From NCBI GenBank assembly GCA_021229015.1, contig CM037778.1, forward strand, positions 83,006,669 to 83,070,668: a DNA stretch of 64,000 bases, read 5' to 3'. The stretch is from Solen grandis (Eukaryota > Mollusca > Bivalvia > Adapedonta > Solenidae). The notes under the pieces are model-generated. The model was not told the origin of the DNA, did not search any database, and was given only the letters and a program-made list of their open reading frames with translations. Made by a program: the position numbers and the translations under genes. This document shows positions 55,977 through 64,000 of the stretch, piece by piece (position 1 is the first letter of the stretch; every line of letters starts with the position of its first letter).

Positions 55977-57426
55977 TTCTAACCTTTTTTTGTGAACGGC
56001 ATATCACTATGATAGAAAAAAGTCACATTTCTGATTTTTTTACCAGTTTTGTCCTATGATCTGAATTTGATCCTAACGTTGAGAAAATTTTCATTTTTGT
56101 CTTAGTTTTGCCGCTAGGTGGCGTTTTGTAAAAATGACTAAGGGCTAATAACTCTGTTATTTGATGTCCGATTCAAATGCGGTTTTTTGCATTGTGTTCC
56201 TTGTCAGAAACTTAATAAAATATGATACGTTTCAATTATTTGCGTATATAAAACTTTCGTGCTACAGGAGGTTGAAAGTTCGAATCTCGAAAAAACGATG
56301 AAGTAAAGGTAGGTCTACGAAAAAAGTCCCCATTTTTTTCAGAGATGAGATAGGAGAATTTTGTTTGTTGCATGTGATTCGCAAGACATATACGCACAAA
56401 ATATATGGTGTGGCGATTTTGAGAAATGCATGGTTTGTCCACAGTATGCGGTCAAACTTTACCAATATTTTCGAAAAATCAACATTTTCAAAGCATGACT
56501 TTTACGGTTATTTGCAGCTCCTGACTTTATTTTTTATTCAATCTTCATCATTATTTCACTGTTTATGCATTTTTATAAAACAAATAAATTCATAGAAAAA
56601 ATATCAAGCATAATATGCAAAGGTCAAGGTCATATACCAATTATTATTATTTTTATCGGCATAAAATAGCTCCAAATCTAAAAATATTTTATAGAAAGTA
56701 TATGAACAAAAGTTTTAGTCTGTGAAGAGATCTTACCATTAATATTTAGTTTTTGAGGATTGGACTTCATTTGATCAAATGACCACAGTCCAAAGTTTGA
56801 TCCTCTTATCAAACAATTGTATATCTATATGTTTCCTCTTTTTCGCTGCTCCTGACTTTATTTTTTGTTCAATCTTCATCATTATTTCACTGTTTATGCA
56901 TTTTCATAAAACAAATAAATTCGTAGAAAAAAATCAAGCATAATATGCAAAGGTCAAGGTCATATACCAATTATTATTATTTTTATCGGCATAAAATACC
57001 TCCAAATCTAAAAATATTTTATAGAGAGTATATGAAAAAAGTTTTAGTCTTGAAGAGATCTTTCCATTAATGTTTATTTTTTGAAGATCGGACTTCAATT
57101 GATCAAATGACCACAGTCCAAAGTTTGATCCTCTTATCAAACAATTGTATATCCATATGTTTCCTCTTTTTTGCTGCTCCTGACTTTATTTTTTGTTCAA
57201 TCTTCATCATTATTTCACTGTTTATGCATTTTTATAAAACAAATAAAATCATAGAAAAAAGCAAGCATAATATGTCAAGGTCATATACCAATTATTGTCA
57301 TTTTTATTTGCACAAAAAAGCCCCAAATCTAAAACGATCTAATATGATACGTTTCAATTTCTGTTGCTTAAAAAAGTGATTGAATTGCGAAAACCGATGA
57401 TATCGCAATTCTGATTGCGATTCTAG
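55977..57426 (+). mobile_element. Helitron-like element with ~330-bp tandem units
   Basis: Starts TCTAACC and ends with the hairpin ATCGCAAT tctg ATTGCGAT (57402-57421) and TCTAG. The inside changes from the 840-bp type to units of about 330 bp, which begin gctcctgac at about 56517, 56849 and 57176. Confidence 0.6.
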
Positions 57427-57440
57427 TTTTTTTTTTATTT

Positions 57441-58560
57441 TTCTAACCCTTTTTTGTGAACGGCATAGCTCCGAGGTGAGAAAAGCCACATCTATGAAAC
57501 TTTTATCAGTAATAACCACGTACTTGAAGATGATCCTAACGTCGAGAAAATTTTCATTTTTGTTTTGATTTTCCCGCCAGGGGGCGTTTTATATGAAAAT
57601 GTTTAATAAGCAATATCTCAATTATTTGAGGTCCGATTCAAATGCGGTTTTTGCATAATGTACCTTGTAAATAGCCCAATAAAATATGATAGGTTCCAAA
57701 AATTTGCGTATATAAAACTTTCGTGCTACAGGAGGTTGAATGTTCGAATCTCGCAAAAACTGTGATATAAGGGTAGGTCTACGAAAAACCTACCCATTTT
57801 ATTCAGAGATGAGATAGGAGAATTTTGTTTGTTGCATATGATCTGCAAGACATATACGCACAAAATATATGGGGTAGCGAATTCGGGAAATTCATGGTTT
57901 GTCCACAGTACGCGGTCAAACTTAACCAATATTTTCGAAAAATCAACATTTTAAAAGCATGACTTTTAAGGTTATTTGCAGCTCCTGAATTTATTTTCTG
58001 TTCAATCTTCATCATTATTTCACTGTTTATGCATTTTTATAAAACAAATAAAATCATAGAAAAAAAAAACAGCGAAGATATGCAAAGGTCAAGGTCATAT
58101 ACCAATTATTGTTATTTTTATCGGCATAAAATAGCCCTCAATCTAAAAATATTTTATAGAAAGTATATGAACAAAAGTTTTAGTTTGTGAAGAGATCTTT
58201 CCATTGGTGTTTAGTTTTTGAAGATCGGACTTCATTTGATCAAACTACCACAGTCCAAAGTTTGATCTTTTTATCAAACACGTGTAAATCCGTATGTTTC
58301 CTCTTTTTTGCAGCTCCTGACCTTATTTTTTGTTCAATCTTCATCATTTTTTCACTGTTTATGCATTTAAATAATACAAATAAACTCATAGTAAATAACG
58401 ATGAAAATATGCAAAGGTCAAGGTCATTATACCGATTATTGTTATTTTTATCGGCACGAAATAGCTTCAAATCTAAAAATATTTTATAGAAAGTATATGA
58501 ACAAAAGTTTTAGTTTGTGAAGAGATCTTTCCATTGGTGTTTAGTTTTTGAAGATCGGGG
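57441..58560 (+). mobile_element. Helitron-like element, 3' end missing
   Basis: Starts TCTAACCC and carries one long and two ~330-bp units (gctcctga at about 57980 and 58314). The match stops at gatcggggctgaattgg; no hairpin/CTAG end follows. Confidence 0.55.
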
Positions 58561-59112
58561 CTGAATTGGTTGAGTTATGACAGAAAGGCCAAAAGTGTAC
58601 TTTTAACGAAATTGAAACGCTGTAGTTTCATGAACTTTGAGTCAAAAATTATGATTGCTTCAGCATTAACACACTGAAAAGTGAAGTGATGTATACTGCA
58701 AGGAATACTTGTTTGGTCACGTGATTATGATTTCATACATATTTAAGCAGAAATTATTAAAAAATTCATATAAAATCGACAAGTTGATGTTTGAAGTTGA
58801 AATTTACAAGAATGCCGTTGACTACGATGTGCAAAAAGTCCTGAAAAATTCAAGTGATTCCTTCAACAAACATGGCAGATATTCATGTTTTTCGGATAAG
58901 GGCTTGTATACGAAAATCTAGCAATTTGAAGTAAGGGAAGAAGGCGGTTATTGGGTTGGTTACCCACGATCCGGACGTTCCTACGCAGGAAAGAGTGCCC
59001 GTGTTGAAAGGTGAATTGCGATGCGTATTTGAGAGAATGAGGTGCATTTTAGGATGCAATGGTGTACCTTAGTTCAAACTTTTATTAGGGCTTTCAGCCT
59101 CAAGTAGAATTA
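58561..59112. other. Single-copy stretch between repeats, no gene called
   Basis: Less AT-rich than its surroundings. A 70-codon ORF (58709-58921) has no recognisable domain. It may be captured or host sequence. Confidence 0.4.
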
Positions 59113-59113
59113 T

Positions 59114-59198
59114 TAGGTTTTCGCATCGCAGTGCGAAAACCTATTGTTCTTCTTCTGTTTCTTTTTTAGGTTTTCGCACCTCGCAGTGCGAAAACCTA
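59114..59198. repeat. Tandem pair of TAGGTTTTCGCA palindromes
   Basis: Two copies (59114-59143, 59167-59198) of the palindrome seen at 55908-55939, each followed by ttgttcttcttctg. The first lacks two bases in its centre. Confidence 0.85.
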
Positions 59199-59211
59199 TT
59201 GTTCTTCTTCT

Positions 59212-59212
<1 letters not shown>

Positions 59213-59247
<35 letters not shown>
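59213..59247. repeat. Poly-T run
   Basis: About 34 T bases directly before the TCTAACCC start of the next element; its length is likely to be unstable in sequencing. Confidence 0.95.
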
Positions 59248-59249
<2 letters not shown>

Positions 59250-59255
59250 TATTTT

Positions 59256-62200
59256 TCTAACCCTTTTTTGTTAACGGCAAATCTCCGTGATCAGAAAAGC
59301 CACATTTATGAAATTTTAATCAGTTTTTGCCAAGTATTTGAAGATGATCCTAACGTTGAGAAAATTTTCATTTATGTCTTACTTTTCCCGCTAGGGGGCG
59401 TTTTGTATGAAATTTATTAATGGCCAATAACTCAGTTATTTGAGGTCGGATTCAAATGCGGTTTTTTTCATTCTGTTCCTTGTTGATAGCGTGTCGCTGA
59501 AAGTATTTGAGCTACAGAAGGTTGAAAGTTCGAACCTCGCAAAAAACTGCGTAAATGAGGGTAGGTCTACGAAAAACCTATCCATTTTTGTAAGAGATCA
59601 GATAGAAGAGTTCTGTTTGCTGCAAATGATTTGCAAGATATATACGCACAAAATATATGGGGTGGCGAATTTAATAAATGCATGGTTTGTCCTTTCGAAA
59701 CGGTCAAACTTCACTAAATTTTAGGAAAAATTAAATTTTCAAAAACATGTTTTTTGTCGCTCCTGACTTTATATTTCGTTCATTCTTCATGATATTTTCA
59801 CAAGTTATGTATTGTTATGTTTGAAAGGGCCTCACAATTAAAAAGTTTAAAAATGAATGAAAAGGTCAAGGTCATATTACGATTATTGTGTTTTTATTCG
59901 GCCCGAAATACCTCCAAAACTAAAGATATTTCATTAAGAGTTTATTGACAAACCATTTTGTTCCTGAAGAGCTCTTTCCATTGATGTTTAGTTTTTGAAG
60001 ATCGGACTTGATTTGGTCATTTTACGGCAGTCCAAAGTTTGATCCTTTTTTGGAATAATTGTTAAACCGTTTTTATGCTTCAAATTGTGATATATCAGAA
60101 ATAGAATGTTCGACGTGTGCGACTTGTATACTTTATTGAACTATTTGCTGCATTGCTAGGTACCTAATGGTAAAATTTTAATCAATTTTCTTTCTCATTT
60201 TGCCGCTAGGGGGCGCTTTGCTTGAAATCACTCTTTTGCTCATAACTCAAAAAGTTGAATCCTGATTCAAATGTGGTTTGTTGCATTATGTTCTTTGTTG
60301 ATAGCCTAATAAAATAGGATAGTGTGAAGGTATGAGAGACTGAAAATTGTTGTGTTAGTAATGGAAGGTTGAGAGTTCGAACCTCGCAAAAAAATGTGCA
60401 AATAAGAGTAGGTCTATGAAAAACCTACCCATTTTTGTTAGCGATCAGATAGAAGAGTTTTGTTTGCTGCAAATGATTTGCAAGACATATACGCACAAAA
60501 TATATGGGGTGACGAATTTAAGAAATGCATGGTTTGTCCTCTAGAAACGGTCAAACTTCACTAAATTTTAGGAAAAAATAAATTTTCAAAAACATGTTTT
60601 TTGTCGCTCCTGACTTTATTTTTAGTTCATTCTTCATGATATTTTCACAAGTTATGTATTGTTATGTTTTTAAGGGCCTCACAATTAAAAAGTTTAATAA
60701 TGAATGAAAAGGTCAAGGTCATATTACGATAATTGTGTTTATATTCGGCCCCAAATAGCTCCAAAACTAAAAATATTTCATTGAGAGTATATGAACAAAA
60801 GTTTTAGTTCTTCAAGAGCCCTTTCCATTGATGTTTAGCTTTTGAAGATCGGACTTGATTTGGTCATTTTACGGCAGTCCAAACTTTGACGCTTTTTGGT
60901 AATAATTATAAATCAGTTTTTATGCTTCAAATTGTGATATATAAGAAATAGAATGTTCGACTAGTGCGACTTGTATACTTGATTGAACTATTTGCTGCCT
61001 TACTAGGTACCTAATGGTAAAATTTTAATCAATTTTGTTTCTCATTTTGCCGGTAGGGGACGCTTAGCTTGAAAGCACTCTTCTACTTATAACTAAAAAA
61101 CTTAAAGTCTGATCCAAATGCGGTTTATTGCATTATATTCCTTGTTGATAGCCTAATAAAATATGATAGTTACTAGGTATGAGTGGCTGAAACTTTTTGA
61201 GCTACTAGCGGAAGGTTGAAAGTTCGAACCTCACAAAAAACTGTGCAGATGAGGGTAGGTCTACCAAAAACCTATCCATTTTTGTTAGGGATCAGATAGA
61301 AGAATTTGATTAGCTGCAAATGATTTGCAAGACATATACGCACAAAATATATGGGGTGGCGAATTTACGAAATGCATGGTTTGTCCTCTAGAAACGGTCA
61401 AACTTCACTAATATTTAGGAAAAATTTAAATTTCAAAAACATGTTTTTTTGTCGCTCCTGACTTTATTTTTAGTTCATTCTTCATGATATTTTCACAAGT
61501 TATGTATTGTTATGTTTGAAAGGACCTCAAAATTAAAAAGTTAAAATGAAATTGCAAAGGTCAAGGTCATATTACGATTATTGTGTTTTTATTCGGCTCC
61601 AAATAGCTCCAAAACAAAAAAATATTTCATTGAAAGTATATGAACAAAAGTTTTAGTTCTTGAAAAGCCCTTTCTAGTGATGTTCAGTTTTTGAAGATCG
61701 GACTTGATTTCGTCATTTTACAGAAGACCAATATTTGGTCCTCTTTAGAACAATTGTAAATAAGTTTTTATGCTTCAAATTGCGATATATAAGGAATAGA
61801 ATGTTTGACTAGTTTGACTTGTATACTTGATTGAACCATTTGCTGCATTGCTAGGTACCTAATAGAAAATATTTACTCAATTTTGTTTCTCGTTTTGCCG
61901 CTAGGGGGCGCTTGGCTTGAAATCACTCTTTATATCTAAAATAATTGAAGTCTGATTTTATGCCATTTTTTGCATTCTGTTCCTTGGTGACATCAATTTG
62001 AAACAACACTAAAAATTAATCGGATATTTCATGAAAATGATAGTATTTTTATGCAACATTAGTTGAGTGGCATAATACATTTTCGCGTGTTATTTTAAAC
62101 TGGTGTTTGTCATTTACAATTCTTGTTTATCGAGTACAATTGTCGTATGTCGCCATCACAAAGCAACACACACATATAATTTTGCAGTACCCGAAGTCCA

Positions 62201-62427
62201 TAAAAAAAGTTTTCAAGTTTGCGACTACATGACAGACAGGTAATACTTAAAAGTATTCTTCTTGGTAAAAGGTCTGCTTAAACATTGCGACAAAAATGTT
62301 TGAAAGATCGCTGTTAACAGTATTCGACAAGCAATTGAACGAAGAAATATGTTTTTCGAATCATGCGACTCGTTAACTGAGGTAATTGCTTTTGCGAAAA
62401 CCAATGATATCGCGATAGCGATTCTAG
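59256..62427 (+). mobile_element. Helitron-like element with three ~840-bp units
   Basis: Starts TCTAACCC and ends with the hairpin ATCGC gata GCGAT (62409-62422) and TCTAG. Units begin at the CTCF-like motif positions 59388, 60203, 61050 and 61898, with spacings of 815-848 bp. The segment 61990-62395 differs from the other copies. Confidence 0.6.
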
Positions 62428-62439
62428 TTATTATTATTT

Positions 62440-64000
62440 TTCTAACCCTTTTTTGTGAACGGCATATCACCATGATAGAAAAAAGCCACAATTATGAAAT
62501 TTTTACCAGTTCCTTATATTTATCTGATTTTGATCCTAACGTTGAGAAAATTTTCATTTTTGTCTTATTTTTGCCGCTAGGGGGCGCTTTGAAAAAAATC
62601 AACAAATGCTAATAACTCTGTTATTTGAGGTCCGATTCAGATGTGGTTTTTTGCATTGTGTTCCTTGTCAAAAGCCTAATCAAATATGATAGGTTTCTAA
62701 AATCTGCGTATATAAAACTTTTTGACTACGGAAGGTTGAAAGTTCGAAATTCGCAAAAAACAGTGAAAATGAGGGTAGGTCTACAAAAAAAGTGCCCATT
62801 TTTATTGGAATTGAGATAAAAGAATTTTGTTTGTTGCATATGATTTGCAAGACATATACGCACAAAATATATGGGGTGGCGAATTCAGAAAATGCATGGT
62901 TTGTCCACAGTATGCGGTCAAACTTAACCAAATTTTCGAAAAATCAACAATTTCAAGCATGACTTTTAAGGTTATTTGCAGCTCCTGACTTTATTTTTTA
63001 TTCAATCTTCATCATTTTTTCACTGTTCATGCATTTTTATAAAACAAATAAAATCATAGAAAAAAAGTCACCATAATATGCAAAGGTCAAGGTCATATAC
63101 CAATTATTATTATTTATATCGGCATAAAATAGCTCCAAATCTAAAAATATTTTATATTAAGTATATGAACAAAAGTTTTAGTCTGTGAAAAGGTGTTTCC
63201 ATTGGTGTTTAGTTTTTGAAGATCGGACTTCATTTGATCAAATGACCACAGTCGAAAGTTTGATCCTTTTATCAAACAATTGTATATCCATATGTTTCCG
63301 CTTTTTTGCTGCTCCTGACTTTATTTTTTGTTCAATCTTCATCATTATTTCACTGTTTATGCATTTTTATAAAACAAAAAAATTCATAGAAATAAATCAC
63401 CCATAATATGCAAAGGTCAAGGTTATATACCAATTATTATTATTTATATCGGCATAAAATAGCTCCAAATCTAAAAATATTTTATATAAAGTATATGAAC
63501 AAAAGTTTTAGTTTGTGAAGAGTTCTTTCCATTGGTGTTTAGTTTTTGAAGATCAGACTTCATTTGATCAAATTACCACAGTCCAAAGTTTGATCCTTTT
63601 ATCAAACAATTGTAAATCCGTATGTTTCCTCTTTTTTGCAGCTCCTGACCTTATTTTTTGTTCAATCTTCATCATTTTTTCACTGTTTATGCATTTAAAT
63701 AATAAAAATAAACTCATAGTAAATAACGATGAAAGTATGCAAAGGTCAAGGTCATAATACCGATTATTGTTATTTTTATCGGCACGAAATAGCTACAAAT
63801 CTAAAAATATTTTATAGAAAGTATATGAACAAAAGTTTTAGTTTGTGAAGAGTTCTTTCCATTGGTGTTTAGTTTTTGAAGATCGGACTTCATTTTATCA
63901 AATTACCACAGTCCAAAGTTTGATCCTTTTATCAACCAATTGTAAATCCGTATGTTTCCTCTTTTTTGCAGCTCCTGACCTTATTTTTTGTTCAATCTTC
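62440..64000 (+). mobile_element. Helitron-like element, runs off the window
   Basis: Starts TCTAACCC. The first 500 bp closely match 53780-54240, followed by ~330-bp units beginning at about 62981, 63311, 63641 and 63970. The 3' end lies beyond the window. Confidence 0.6.

Noticed and set aside
53712..63757. Repeated 60-100 codon ORFs with similar translations in the right-hand repeats
   Set aside because: The similarity is that of the DNA repeat; frames are not maintained between units and there is no start or domain conservation.

Overview
The window looks like nuclear DNA of a bivalve mollusc. It is AT-rich, intron-containing and dense in repeats. It carries the gaccctggggtca-type short-repeat arrays and tRNA-headed SINEs I associate with clam genomes, plus exons of an interferon-induced-protein-44-like (IFI44) GTPase family that is expanded in bivalves. 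The species cannot be named from this sequence. Two 100-base N runs (3427-3526, 53527-53626) mark scaffold joins.

Host gene. Thirteen exons on the minus strand, from 52426 down to 3618, encode IFI44-type GTPase modules arranged head to tail. Each module uses the same exon series: a P-loop exon, a G3 (DxxG) exon, a 'VID' exon, a 110-bp G4 (TKxD) exon, and an exon that ends one GTPase and starts the next. Splice phases agree throughout. Module I lacks its first two exons (beyond 52426). Module II has its P-loop exon at 49216-49398 and its other exons at 6411-10337. Module III lies at 3618-6317. Linker exons end in splice donors, not stops, so this reads as one multi-GTPase protein rather than separate genes. 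The module III G3 exon has no AG acceptor.

Retrotransposon region (18.6-47 kb). A minus-strand Ty3/Gypsy (Metaviridae-type) LTR element sits in the roughly 39-kb intron between the P-loop and G3 exons of module II. Three passes are assembled. A (18625-29541) has both LTRs. B (29542-38862) is a heavily indel-ridden copy. C (38863-46954) lacks its left end. The element has LTRs of about 1.55 kb, a tRNA-Leu(CAA)-type primer site, gag, pol in the -1 frame with a TTTAAAC slippery heptamer, and an extra zinc-finger/coiled-coil ORF where env would sit. The outer edges of A and C share a GTAT target duplication. B carries C's private variants and runs into C's flank. The region is therefore probably one insertion site inflated by assembly, with B resembling unpolished long-read sequence.

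Other repeats. At 1-3262 is a short-period array split by a 1.6-kb terminal-inverted-repeat element. SINEs lie at about 9.7, 18.1 and 48.9 kb, the last with a perfect 10-bp target duplication 27 bp from a splice donor. From 53.6 kb to the end are head-to-tail Helitron-like elements built of roughly 840-bp and 330-bp tandem units. Each has a 3' hairpin plus CTAG end, and ten carry a motif close to the CTCF core. Nothing prokaryotic, no CRISPR array and no stand-alone RNA gene was seen.
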